Source: Neolewinella litorea
GTDB lineage: Bacteria; Bacteroidota; Bacteroidia; Chitinophagales; Saprospiraceae
Direction of reading: 5' to 3'
DNA length: 64,000 nt
Assembly: GCF_004803465.1 (NCBI RefSeq)
Contig: NZ_SRSF01000001.1
Location: 501 to 64,500 of the forward strand
Shown: positions 7,828 through 16,789 of the stretch, one piece after another
Layout: every line of letters starts with the position of its first letter
How positions within the stretch are numbered: the first letter of the stretch is position 1
Position numbers and translations under genes: made by a program
Notes under the pieces: generated by a model
Databases searched by the model: none
Seen by the model: only the letters and a program-made list of their open reading frames with translations
Told to the model about the DNA's origin: nothing

Positions 7828-9147
7828 ATGACCTTTGCCGACCTCAACCTATCCAAGTTTCAGCTTTCCGCCCTCGAAGACCTGGGTCTGCACACCCCGA
7901 CGCCGATTCAGGAACGGGCCTTTCCGGTCATCATGTCGGGCCGCGACGTGGTCGGTATTGCCCAGACCGGGACGGGAAAGACGCTGGCCTACCTGCTGCC
8001 CCTGCTCAGGAAATGGACCTTTCAGAAGCACCCCTATCCCCAGACCCTCATTATCGTTCCCACCCGCGAACTGGTGGTGCAGGTCGTGGAGGAGATTGAA
8101 AAGCTTACCGCCTACCAGAACGTGGTCACTGTTGGCGTTTACGGTGGCGTCAATCTGAAGGTCCACGCCGCCGCCGTCGAGCAGGGTTGCGACTTCGTGG
8201 TGGGCACGCCCGGACGTCTGTACGACCTGATCGTTACGGGCAGCCTGAAATTCAGGGCCCTTAAACAATTGGTTATCGACGAGGTCGACGAACTACTGGA
8301 ACTCGGTTTTCTGCCGCAGCTGACCAAGATCCTCGAGCTGCTTCCGGAACGCCGGCAGAACCTTCTCTTCTCCGCCACCATGGTGCCGGAGGTGGAAGCC
8401 ATCATTGATGCCAGTTTCAACTTCCCCGAGACGGTAGAAGCCGCCCCCACCGGTACCCCGCTCGACAATATCGTCCAGTACGGCTACCGCGTGCCCAACT
8501 TCAACACCAAGGTCAACCTGCTGCGCTACCTGCTCGCCGATGCCACGACCTATCACCGGGTACTGGTATTCACCCCCGGCAAACGGTTTGCCGATTTGCT
8601 TGCCGAGCAACTGGAAGACGACTTCCCCGATCAGCTCGGGGTCATTCACGGAAACAAGAGCCAGAACTACCGCTTCAACAGCCTGGAGAAATTTCAGTCG
8701 GGAGAGCACCGGGTCCTCATCGCTACCGACCTGGTGAGCCGTGGTCTGGACCTGAGCGACGTGTCCCACGTCATCAACCTCGATACGCCCGAAATACCCG
8801 AAAACTATATCCACCGCATTGGTCGTACCGGGCGGGCCGATAAGGAAGGCATTGCCATCACCTTTACCACCGAAGCCGAGGTGGATGACCTTGAAGCCAT
8901 CGAGTCGCTCATGGACCGCCAGTTGCAGGTTCTGCCGATGCCGGAAGCGGTAGCCGTTTCGGACGAGCTTATCCCGGAGGAGATGCCGCAATCCCAGCAG
9001 CCGATTATCGAAACCAAAATCGAGGTCAGCGACCAGGGTGCCTTTCACGAAAAGAAGGAAACCAACAAGAAGCGGCCGATGACCCGTCAGGAATTACAGG
9101 AGTACCGCCGCCGGAAAAAAGCCAGGGGCCGGAAGAAACGGAAATAG
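7828..9147 (+). CDS. DEAD-box ATP-dependent RNA helicase
   Basis: A 439-residue RhlE-like helicase. Motifs in order: Q motif (TPIQ) near residue 30, Walker A AQTGTGKT with Lys51, PTREL, GTPGR, DEVD beginning at Asp151 (a DEAD variant), SAT at 182-184, and HRIGRTGRA beginning near 329. The C-terminus is a basic tail (RRRKKARGRKKRK) suited to RNA binding. Expected role: RNA or ribosome remodelling in the cytoplasm. I prefer the ATG at 7828 to the in-frame GTG at 7822, which falls in the promoter box. Confidence 0.93.
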   Translation: MTFADLNLSKFQLSALEDLGLHTPTPIQERAFPVIMSGRDVVGIAQTGTGKTLAYLLPLLRKWTFQKHPYPQTLIIVPTRELVVQVVEEIEKLTAYQNVVTVGVYGGVNLKVHAAAVEQGCDFVVGTPGRLYDLIVTGSLKFRALKQLVIDEVDELLELGFLPQLTKILELLPERRQNLLFSATMVPEVEAIIDASFNFPETVEAAPTGTPLDNIVQYGYRVPNFNTKVNLLRYLLADATTYHRVLVFTPGKRFADLLAEQLEDDFPDQLGVIHGNKSQNYRFNSLEKFQSGEHRVLIATDLVSRGLDLSDVSHVINLDTPEIPENYIHRIGRTGRADKEGIAITFTTEAEVDDLEAIESLMDRQLQVLPMPEAVAVSDELIPEEMPQSQQPIIETKIEVSDQGAFHEKKETNKKRPMTRQELQEYRRRKKARGRKKRK

Positions 9148-9157
9148 GTCAGTTCAT

Positions 9158-11449
9158 TTATTCCTGCACCTTCGGTTGAAGTTGGATTCGCACGCGTACC
9201 GATTTGCTGATCGGGCAGTTGCTGCCGCGCGCCGTCACCCCACTTGGCACCAGGATATTGGCCTCCGGAAAGTACATCGCCACGCATCCCCGGGGGATGG
9301 AGTAGGGGACCAACTGGAAAGTATGGGCCTTGCGTTCAACTCCCTCGTAGTTACTCACCACGTCCACTACCGCACCCGCTTCCGCGCCCAGTTGGTCCAG
9401 GTCATCCTGGTGGATCAGTACGATGCGCCGTTCGTTGTGGATGCCCCGGTAACGGTCGTGCAGCCCATAGATCGTCGTATTGTATTGGTCGTGGCTCCGC
9501 ACGGTTGTCATGAGGAATTCCCCGGGCGCCAGGCGATGGGGTGTCAGTTCGGTCGCCGAAAACCGGGCCTTGCCCGTTTCGGTCTCGAAGTGGCGTTCGC
9601 GTGGACCGTTAGGCAGGTAGAAGCCCGCCGACTCCCGCACTTTCTCATTGTAACCCTCGAAACCGGGTATACAGGCGGCAATGGCGTCGCGGATGAGGTC
9701 GTAATCCTTGCGGTATTCCACCCAGGGCACCCGGGATTCAGGCAGGGTATGCCGCGCCAGTTCGCACACGATCGCGCACTCGCTCATCAGGTTCATATCC
9801 TCGACCTCCAGCACGCCTTTACTTAGTTGCACTACGCCCATGCTGTTCTCGCAACTGACGAACTGCTCCCCGCTGGCCTGCAGATCTATTTCCGTCCGAC
9901 CCAGACACGGCAGGATCAGGGCTTCACTGCCGTGCACGAGGTGACTGCGGTTCAGCTTGGTGGAGATGTGAACGGTCTGGTCACACTTGCGCAATCCGCT
10001 GGCGGTAAGCTCGGTGTCCGGCGTCGCACTGACGAAGTTTCCCCCCATGGCGAGGAAGAACTTCACGCGGCCGGCTTCCATGGCGTGCATGGCCTTTACC
10101 ACGTCATAACCGTCTTCGGTGGGTGGCTCGAAGTGGTAGTGCTCGCGGAGCGCCTCGGCCAGCTCGGGCTTCAGTTTGTCCCAGATGCCCATCGTACGGT
10201 CGCCCTGTACGTTGCTGTGGCCCCGCACGGGACAAATGCCCGCCCCGGGCCTCCCGATGCTGCCCTTGACCAGGAGCAGGTTGACCAGTTCCTTGATGGT
10301 ATCGACGCTGTTTTCGTGCTGGGTCAGGCCCATGGCGTAGCAGATGATGATTCGGCTGGAACCGTGGATCAGGCCGGAACTTTCCTCGATTTCGTCGCGC
10401 GTCAGACCGGTATTGGCGATGCACGCCTCGAGGTCTGTCCGCTCCATCATTTCGGCGAAGGCGGCGTAATCGGAGGTGTGCTCACGGATGAATGCGCGGT
10501 CGAAATATTTGCCCGGCGACCGTTTTTCCCGGTCGTACAAAATCTTGAGCCAGGCACGCAGCAGCGACTGGTCTTCATTGACTTTAACCTGCAAGTACAG
10601 GTCGGTCAGGTCGGTGCCCCGGGTAGCGATTTTCAGCGGCCGTTGGGGATTGACGAAGCGCATCAGTCCGGTTTCCGGAAGGGGGTTGACGCTGATCATG
10701 CGTCCGCCGTTTTCCTTCATTTTTTCCAGGGCGGAGAGCATGCGCGGGTGATTGGTACCCGGGTTTTGGCCCATGCAGATGATCAGGTCGGCCTGGTGGA
10801 TGTCTTCCAGGGTCACGCTGCCCTTGCCGAGTCCGATCACCTCGGCCAGGGCCAGGCTGGTGCTTTCGTGGCACATATTGGAGCAGTCGGGCAGGTTGTT
10901 GGTTCCGTACTGTCGCACGAAGAGCTGGTACAGGAATGCCGCTTCGTTGCTGGTCCGGCCGGAGGTGTAGAACACCGCCTCGTCCGGTTCAATCGATCTG
11001 AGCTTGTCGGACATCAGGCCAAAGGCTTCCGCCCAGGTTACCGGAGTATAATGGGTGGCGCCGGCGCGCAGGTGCATGGGCTGGGCTATGCGGCCGCTTT
11101 TGCCTAGTTCGTAATCCGTCCACTGCCCGAGTTCGGCTACGGCGTGCTCGGCGAAGAAATCGGCCCCAATGCGGCGTTTAGTGGCTTCCTCAGCGATGGC
11201 CTTGACGCCGTTTTCACAGTATTCGGCCATGGGGGCGCGGCTGCCGTCGGGGTCGGGCCAGGCACAACCGGGACAGTCGAAGCCCCCCTTCTGGTTGAGC
11301 CTGGCAAGGGTTTGCAACCCCTCGCCCAGGTGCATGTGCTCCGTAACGTGCTTGAGGGAGTACCGCAGGGCGGGCAGGCCGGCCGCGACGGAAGAGGGGG
11401 ATTTTATTTCGAGGCCGGTAAGGCGCTCCGGGGTGCGTTCGCTGGACAT
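9158..11449 (-). CDS. FdhF/YdeP-family molybdopterin oxidoreductase
   Basis: A 763-residue molybdopterin oxidoreductase. The N-terminus has GGFDCPGCAWPDP with Cys59 and Cys62, and EYC at Cys78, as in YdeP-type proteins rather than the full CxxCxxxC cluster of formate dehydrogenases. Cys193 in NMCHESTS is the probable Mo/W ligand, at the position of Sec in E. coli FdhF. GQNPGTNHPRM and RPGAGICPVRGHSNVQGDRTMG are cofactor-binding segments. There is no Tat signal, so it is cytoplasmic. It follows fdhD by 10 nt, and FdhD should sulfurate its cofactor. The substrate of this family is not firmly known; formate is only one possibility. Confidence 0.92.
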   Translation of the reverse strand: MSSERTPERLTGLEIKSPSSVAAGLPALRYSLKHVTEHMHLGEGLQTLARLNQKGGFDCPGCAWPDPDGSRAPMAEYCENGVKAIAEEATKRRIGADFFAEHAVAELGQWTDYELGKSGRIAQPMHLRAGATHYTPVTWAEAFGLMSDKLRSIEPDEAVFYTSGRTSNEAAFLYQLFVRQYGTNNLPDCSNMCHESTSLALAEVIGLGKGSVTLEDIHQADLIICMGQNPGTNHPRMLSALEKMKENGGRMISVNPLPETGLMRFVNPQRPLKIATRGTDLTDLYLQVKVNEDQSLLRAWLKILYDREKRSPGKYFDRAFIREHTSDYAAFAEMMERTDLEACIANTGLTRDEIEESSGLIHGSSRIIICYAMGLTQHENSVDTIKELVNLLLVKGSIGRPGAGICPVRGHSNVQGDRTMGIWDKLKPELAEALREHYHFEPPTEDGYDVVKAMHAMEAGRVKFFLAMGGNFVSATPDTELTASGLRKCDQTVHISTKLNRSHLVHGSEALILPCLGRTEIDLQASGEQFVSCENSMGVVQLSKGVLEVEDMNLMSECAIVCELARHTLPESRVPWVEYRKDYDLIRDAIAACIPGFEGYNEKVRESAGFYLPNGPRERHFETETGKARFSATELTPHRLAPGEFLMTTVRSHDQYNTTIYGLHDRYRGIHNERRIVLIHQDDLDQLGAEAGAVVDVVSNYEGVERKAHTFQLVPYSIPRGCVAMYFPEANILVPSGVTARGSNCPISKSVRVRIQLQPKVQE

Positions 11450-11459
11450 GGTCAGTGGG

Positions 11460-12314
11460 TTAAGGTTGCGTCGGGGCGGATCCGGCGGCAGGTGGGTTAG
11501 AAGAAACTCGCTCGGGGTGGGTATAACAGTTCAGGGAGCGTGGGGTAACGAATCCGCACAGGGTAATGCCCTGGTCTTCGGCGAGTTCGACGGCCAGGGT
11601 AGAGGGGGCACCCACACTCAGCACACAGCTGATACCGGCCATGGCGGCCTTCTGGAGCAACTCAAAGCTGGCGCGCCCGCTGAGGACCAGTACCGACCGG
11701 TGCAGGGGTAAACGGTCCAACTGGTAACAATGGCCGATCAGTTTGTCGAGGGCGTTGTGACGGCCGACGTCTTCGGCGAGGTGCAGCAGTTTCCCGGACA
11801 GATCGAACAACCCCGCGGCGTGTATGCCACCCGTCTGGTCGAAGAGACGCTGGGCATCCCGCAGACGGTCGGGCAGGGTATAGAGAAGTTGGACGCCGAT
11901 GCTCCAGCTTTGTGCGTCGTCCGGAAAGGGAAGCGACTGATATACCTGGTCGATTGAGGTTTTGCCGCAGACCCCGCAGCTGCTGGAGGTGTAGGAGTGC
12001 CGGTCCAGGGGTCGAAGATTCAGGGGCAGGCCCACGGGCCACGGCAGTTCCACCGTATTGCCCGGCTCCTGCGCTCCGCCGGCCGCAAAATGCCCGGTGG
12101 GAAGCAGCCCTTCTGTAAACAGGAATCCGAGCGCGAGATCCAGGTCGCGCCCAGGCGTACGCATGGTAACCGCCGCCACGCGTCGGCGGCCCCCGTGCAA
12201 CAGGGCAATCTCCAGGGGCTCCTCACTGGCCAGCACGTCACTGACCCGTTCCGCTGCGGAACCGGAGAACCGGTGGACGGTCCGTGTTTTACTGCCGGGA
12301 GAATTAGGGGCCAT
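11460..12314 (-). CDS. fdhD: Formate dehydrogenase accessory sulfurtransferase FdhD
   Basis: 284 residues from the ATG at 12314 (MAPNSPGSKTRTV). The conserved CxxC motif is in SSSCGVCGKTSI. Other family segments include EEPLEIAL, DLALGFLFTEGLL and AEDVGRHNALDKLIG. FdhD passes sulfur from a desulfurase to the molybdenum cofactor of formate-dehydrogenase-like enzymes. The molybdoenzyme gene starts 10 nt downstream, so the two form an operon. No molybdopterin-synthesis genes are in the window, so the cofactor must come from elsewhere in the genome. Confidence 0.95.
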   Translation of the reverse strand: MAPNSPGSKTRTVHRFSGSAAERVSDVLASEEPLEIALLHGGRRRVAAVTMRTPGRDLDLALGFLFTEGLLPTGHFAAGGAQEPGNTVELPWPVGLPLNLRPLDRHSYTSSSCGVCGKTSIDQVYQSLPFPDDAQSWSIGVQLLYTLPDRLRDAQRLFDQTGGIHAAGLFDLSGKLLHLAEDVGRHNALDKLIGHCYQLDRLPLHRSVLVLSGRASFELLQKAAMAGISCVLSVGAPSTLAVELAEDQGITLCGFVTPRSLNCYTHPERVSSNPPAAGSAPTQP

Positions 12315-12326
12315 GGGGGAGCGGCG

Positions 12327-12334
12327 TATCTTTG
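12327..12334 (+). promoter_or_regulatory. Putative -7 box of the pRiA4b-like gene
   Basis: TATCTTTG is a full match to TAnnTTTG, 8 nt before the ATG at 12343 and 17 nt before the ATG at 12352. Confidence 0.6.
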
Positions 12335-12342
12335 CGACCAAT

Positions 12343-13314
12343 ATGCATACTATGTCAACCGACAATTTACAACAAGCAATTTCAACGGCGGTGGCCGAGG
12401 TGCGCCGCCGTCGGGCCGGACTCACGCCCGCCGATGTTGAGGCAGCCTACACCGCTTATCACCACCATTTCGCGAACCGGGAGGAAGACCCGCCGGTGTC
12501 GCAAAATGCGGATGAAGACGAACTGCTGCTGGCCATTTGGGATGTGATTGTCGATCGCGAGACGGAAGGTATGGATAGCCCGGATGAAGAACTGGAAGAC
12601 TACTACGCAGCGGCCTTTACGGCTTTACTGAACGACGAACCGGAGTCCACGGAGCCGGCCGGCGAACCCGTTGCCATGGCTCAGACCGTGGAGGTTGCTA
12701 CGGAACCAGCCGAACCGACGGAAGTAATCCCCGAGGGGGACAGCGAATCGGTGAGCACCCTGGAAAGTGAGCAATCGGAACCCCAAGAGTCTATCTATTT
12801 GGTGCGCATTACCCTGGACGGCAGCCGTCCGACCATCTGGCGGGAAGTCCTCATACCCTCCGGGACACGCCAGAGTTTGTTGCACCACATTATCCAGGCC
12901 GCCATGGGCTGGCGGGGGACGGAGGACTATCAGTTTTTTCCCTCCCTGCACCGCGAGCAGAATCGCCCGGGAGAACCTACGCTGGGTGACCTACTCGGAA
13001 AAGTGGGGGAGCAGTGTGGTTACGAGTTCGATAATTGGTACCACGACCTGGAGCTGCGGGATATTCGTCAAGCGCAGGGACGCACGCACTATCCCGTATG
13101 CATTGCCGGCGCGCGGGCCTGTCCGCCGCAGGACATCGGCGGTGTAGCCGCCTACAACGAAAAGATCAAGATCCTGAACGATCCCAGCCACTACGAATAC
13201 GAGGAACTCGCGAGCTGGCTGACGCAGGATTTCAACCCCGGTGCCTTCAATATGGACCAGACCAACCTGCGCCTGGGGCAGTACGGTGACAATACCTTCC
13301 ACGCGGTAGTTTAG
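12343..13314 (+). CDS. pRiA4b ORF-3-like protein with acidic N-terminal extension
   Basis: 323 residues if started at 12343; an in-frame ATG at 12352 (MSTDNLQQ) is equally possible. The C-terminal 180 residues match the plasmid pRiA4b ORF-3 family: YLVRITLDGSRPTIWREVLIPSG, then FDNWYHDLELRDI, then ACPPQDIGGVAAYN. The N-terminal 140 residues are predicted helical, then strongly acidic and low in complexity (many Glu, Pro, Thr). The family occurs on plasmids and chromosomes and has no firm biochemical role. It is divergent from fdhD. Confidence 0.85.
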   Translation: MHTMSTDNLQQAISTAVAEVRRRRAGLTPADVEAAYTAYHHHFANREEDPPVSQNADEDELLLAIWDVIVDRETEGMDSPDEELEDYYAAAFTALLNDEPESTEPAGEPVAMAQTVEVATEPAEPTEVIPEGDSESVSTLESEQSEPQESIYLVRITLDGSRPTIWREVLIPSGTRQSLLHHIIQAAMGWRGTEDYQFFPSLHREQNRPGEPTLGDLLGKVGEQCGYEFDNWYHDLELRDIRQAQGRTHYPVCIAGARACPPQDIGGVAAYNEKIKILNDPSHYEYEELASWLTQDFNPGAFNMDQTNLRLGQYGDNTFHAVV

Positions 13315-13333
13315 GCGGGTTCGGGGGAATAGT

Positions 13334-13341
13334 TATCTTCA
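13334..13341 (+). promoter_or_regulatory. Putative -7 box of the beta-propeller gene
   Basis: TATCTTCA, 21 nt before the ATG at 13363, fits the relaxed -7 pattern. Confidence 0.45.
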
Positions 13342-13362
13342 TCCCCAAACCAAATCTAACCT

Positions 13363-16300
13363 ATGCGACTGTTTTCTACCGTTTTCCTGGTCCTCTGCTG
13401 CGTGGCACTGACGGCCCAGGAAGTGGACGAGAAGCTTTATTCCTCTCTCCAATTCCGCAATATCGGTCCCTTCCGGGGCGGTCGTTCCGCCGCCGTTACG
13501 GGCGTGGCCGACAAGCCGAACCTTTACTATTTCGGGGCTGCCGGCGGCGGTGTCTGGCAGACAAAGGACGGTGGACAAACCTGGACCAACATCTCGGACG
13601 GCTACTTCGGTGGCAGCATCGGCGCAGTGACTGTGGCAGAGAGCAACCCCAATATCATTTATGTTGGTGGGGGAGAAGAGACCGTGCGCGGCAACGTCAG
13701 TTACGGCTCTGGCATGTGGAAGTCGATCGACGCCGGTAAGACCTGGGAGCAGATCGGCCTTGAGGACAGCCGACACATCGCCCGCGTGCGGGTGCATCCA
13801 CGCGACCCTGACCTGGTGTACGCCGCGGTTATGGGCGACCTTTACAAGGACACCGAAACCCGGGGTGTGTACCGCAGCAAGGACGGCGGACAAAACTGGG
13901 AACGCGTGCTTTTCGCCAACGCCGGCGCCGGTGCGGTGGACCTGAGCATGGACCCCTCCAATCCCCGCGTACTATATGCCTCCACCTGGAAGATACGCCG
14001 CACCCCCTACAGCCTCGAAAGCGGTGGCGAAGGCAGTGGCCTGTGGAAGACCACCGACGGGGGTGATACCTGGACCGAAATCACCGGCAACAAAGGACTG
14101 CCCAAGGGAACCTGGGGCATCAGCGGTGTATCCGTCAGTCCGGCCGACCCCAGCCGCGTGTACGCTATCATTGAAAACGAAGCCGCCGGTGGCGTATACG
14201 TCAGCAACGATGCCGGCGAAACCTGGTCGGCCCGCAGCGACGACCGCGCCCTGCGGCAGCGCGCCTGGTACTATACCCGCATCTATGCCGATCCCCAGGA
14301 CGTCGATGGCGTGTACGTCATGAACGTAAGCTACCACCACAGCACGGACGGCGGCCGGACCTTCAAATCCAACAACGCACCCCACGGCGACCACCACGAT
14401 CTGTGGATCGCCCCTGAGAACAACGAGCGCATGGTCATCGCCGACGACGGCGGCGCGCAGGTCTCCTTCGACCAGGGCGAGAACTGGAGCACCTACCACA
14501 ACCAACCTACCGCGCAGTTCTACCGCGTGGTCACCGACAATGACTTCCCCTACCGCATCTACGGCGCTCAGCAAGACAACAGCACCGTGCGGATCAGCCA
14601 CCGGACCGACGGCGGCACCATTGGAGAGTCTGACTGGGAAGCCACCGCCGGAGGCGAATCGGCCCACATCGCTCCGGATCCCGAGAATCCGGATATCGTG
14701 TACGGCGGCAGCTACGGCGGCTTCCTCACGCGCTACGACCACGAGAATAATCAGGTGCGCGCCATCAACGTATGGCCCGACAACCCGATGGGCTACGGAG
14801 CGGAGGGCATGAAGTACCGCTTCCAGTGGAACTTTCCGATCTTCTTCAGTCCCAACAATCCGGACGTACTGTACACCACCAGTCAGCACGTACACCGCAG
14901 CACCGACGAGGGGGAGACCTGGGAGATCATCAGCCCCGACTTAACCCGCAACGAAGCGGAAAAGCTCAAGAGCAGCGGGGGACCCATCACCCAGGACAAC
15001 ACGGGCGTGGAGTACTACGCAACCATCTTCGCCGCCACGGAGAGCCCCCGGGAGGCCGGTGTGATCTGGACCGGCAGCGACGACGGTCTGATCCACGTGA
15101 CCCGCGACAACGGTGAAACTTGGACCGACGTCACGCCCAAGGAAGCCCCTAAGTACATCATGTGGAACAGTCTGGACGTGGACGTCCGCCAGGACGGCGG
15201 CATTTACGCCGCCGGAACGGCTTACAAGTCAGGAGACTACGCTCCGTACCTTTTCCACAGCGCGAACTACGGCAAGACCTGGCGGCGCATCGACGCAGGC
15301 ATCCCCCGGGAAGACTTCACCCGCGTAGTGCGGCAGTACCCTGGCAATCCGGAGGTATTGGTGGCCGGAACGGAGAGCGGACTATACCTGAGTCTGAACG
15401 ACGGAAAAAGCTGGCGTTCCTTCCAGCAGAACCTGCCCATTGTCCCGGTGACCGACCTTACCTTCAAGGACGACGATCTTATCGTGGCCACCCAGGGGCG
15501 CTCTTTCTGGATGATCGACGACCTGACCCCTCTCAAGCAGTTGAAGGAGGTAGCCAATAATGCGGACTTCCACCTTTTCAAGCCGGCAGATGCCTGGCGT
15601 CTGGGGGGCAGCAGCCGGAGTAGCCGGACCGAAGGGCAGAATCACCCCGGCGGAGTTAATTTCCAGCTGTACCTCAGCGAAAAAGCCGCCAAGGATTCCC
15701 TGCCCATGACGCTGGCCATCCTGCAAGACGGCGACACCATCCGCCAGTGGAGTACCACGGCTGAGGAAAAGCCGAATAAACTGGAATTGAAGGCCGGCGG
15801 TCAGACCATCAATTGGGATATGCAGTACCCCGACGGCACCGAGTTCGATAACATGATCCTGTGGTGGGCCGGTACCGGCGGACCAATGGCGCTTCCCGGC
15901 GACTACCAGGTGGCCTTCTCCTACGGGGAACGCGAACAGGTACGCGACTTCACCATCAAGCCGGACCCCCGGGTACAGGCTTCGGATGAAGACCGCGCGG
16001 CCCAGTTCGCCTTCATGAAGGAGGTGCAGGACAAAACCAGCGAGGCTCACCAGGTCATCATCGACCTCCGAAAGGTGCGCGGACAAATCAAGGATTTCCA
16101 GGACCGTATCGATAATCAGGAGGTCATTGACTTTGGCAAGACCATCATCGACAGTCTGACGGCCATCGAGGAGACGCTGTACCAGACCAAGAACCGCAGT
16201 GGCCAGGATCCCCTGAACTACCCGATCCGTCTGACGAACAAGCTAGCGCACCTGAACAGCCTGACCGGCATTGGTACCTACCGGCCAACGGCCGCGGCCT

Positions 16301-16458
16301 ACGCCGTAAAGGAGGAGCTCACCGCCCAGATCGACGCGGAACTGGAAGAGTACCGTCAGATCGTCCGGGAGAAGATCCCTGCCTACAACAAACTGATTCT
16401 CGAACGCGGGGTGCAGGTCATCAGCCCGCCCAACAGTAAGAGCAGCGCCCGGAAATAG
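13363..16458 (+). CDS. Secreted Asp-box (BNR/sortilin-like) beta-propeller protein
   Basis: A 1031-residue protein with signal peptide MRLFSTVFLVLCCVALTAQ. About ten Asp-box turns of the SxDGGxTW type are visible (KDGGQTW, DAGKTW, KDGGQNW, TDGGDTW, NDAGETW, TDGGRTF, TDEGETW, RDNGETW, NDGKSW), giving one or two beta-propellers up to about residue 720. The last 300 residues hold a beta-sandwich-like part and a helical tail (EEYRQIVREKIPAYNKLI). The opening LQFRNIGPFRGGR is typical of Bacteroidota proteins annotated as VPS10 or glycosyl-hydrolase BNR-like. Enzyme activity cannot be inferred. Probably periplasmic or surface; transcribed alone. Confidence 0.85.
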   Translation: MRLFSTVFLVLCCVALTAQEVDEKLYSSLQFRNIGPFRGGRSAAVTGVADKPNLYYFGAAGGGVWQTKDGGQTWTNISDGYFGGSIGAVTVAESNPNIIYVGGGEETVRGNVSYGSGMWKSIDAGKTWEQIGLEDSRHIARVRVHPRDPDLVYAAVMGDLYKDTETRGVYRSKDGGQNWERVLFANAGAGAVDLSMDPSNPRVLYASTWKIRRTPYSLESGGEGSGLWKTTDGGDTWTEITGNKGLPKGTWGISGVSVSPADPSRVYAIIENEAAGGVYVSNDAGETWSARSDDRALRQRAWYYTRIYADPQDVDGVYVMNVSYHHSTDGGRTFKSNNAPHGDHHDLWIAPENNERMVIADDGGAQVSFDQGENWSTYHNQPTAQFYRVVTDNDFPYRIYGAQQDNSTVRISHRTDGGTIGESDWEATAGGESAHIAPDPENPDIVYGGSYGGFLTRYDHENNQVRAINVWPDNPMGYGAEGMKYRFQWNFPIFFSPNNPDVLYTTSQHVHRSTDEGETWEIISPDLTRNEAEKLKSSGGPITQDNTGVEYYATIFAATESPREAGVIWTGSDDGLIHVTRDNGETWTDVTPKEAPKYIMWNSLDVDVRQDGGIYAAGTAYKSGDYAPYLFHSANYGKTWRRIDAGIPREDFTRVVRQYPGNPEVLVAGTESGLYLSLNDGKSWRSFQQNLPIVPVTDLTFKDDDLIVATQGRSFWMIDDLTPLKQLKEVANNADFHLFKPADAWRLGGSSRSSRTEGQNHPGGVNFQLYLSEKAAKDSLPMTLAILQDGDTIRQWSTTAEEKPNKLELKAGGQTINWDMQYPDGTEFDNMILWWAGTGGPMALPGDYQVAFSYGEREQVRDFTIKPDPRVQASDEDRAAQFAFMKEVQDKTSEAHQVIIDLRKVRGQIKDFQDRIDNQEVIDFGKTIIDSLTAIEETLYQTKNRSGQDPLNYPIRLTNKLAHLNSLTGIGTYRPTAAAYAVKEELTAQIDAELEEYRQIVREKIPAYNKLILERGVQVISPPNSKSSARK

Positions 16459-16475
16459 CCTCCGCCGCTCCACGC

Positions 16476-16511
16476 AACAGCCCCTTTCCACGTCGTGGGA
16501 AGGGGCTGTTG
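16476..16511 (+). terminator. Strong hairpin after the propeller gene
   Basis: AACAGCCCCTTTCCAC-GTC-GTGGGAAGGGGCTGTT is a near-perfect stem 17 nt after the stop at 16458, followed by GTTGTTGTGT rather than a pure T run. Likely terminator. Confidence 0.7.
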
Positions 16512-16582
16512 TTGTTGTGTGGGGTATATCTGCTTTGATATTTTGGGTGTAGGGTTACTTTGAAACCTGTGTGACGGCAGGC

Positions 16583-16779
16583 CCGGAACCTCCACCCGCC
16601 GGGTGGAGTGAGTGCTGTGCGGGGCATTAGGGGATTGGCCCACGCGGTGCGTGGGTTTTCCGGCTCGTGTCGTGGCTAGGTGGAGTTGATAAAGCCGGAA
16701 CCTCCACCCGCCGGGTGGAGTAAGTTCTGGGCGGAGTATTAGGCTTTGGCCCACGCGGCGCGTGAGCTATCCGGTCCGT
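16583..16779. repeat. Two direct copies of an ~87-bp double-palindrome element
   Basis: Copy 1 (16583-16669) and copy 2 (16695-16779) share CCGGAACCTCCACCCGCCGGG, an ATTAGG block, TTGGCCCACGCGG and a CCGG-TCCGT-like end. Each copy has two hairpins: CTCCACCC-GCC-GGGTGGAG, and CCCACGC-GGY-GCGTGGG (complete in copy 1, weaker in copy 2). The 331-bp noncoding gap between the propeller terminator and the serine hydrolase contains little else. It resembles REP/MITE-type elements; no transposase is near. Confidence 0.85.
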
Positions 16780-16789
16780 CAGAGAAGCA

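Noticed and set aside
9827-11107. 426-codon plus-strand frame
   Set aside because: Antisense to the molybdoenzyme gene with its recognisable cofactor motifs.
12058-12342. N-terminal extension of the pRiA4b-like protein
   Set aside because: It would overlap fdhD on the other strand and pass through the -7 box at 12327; its sequence is Arg/Pro-rich shadow.
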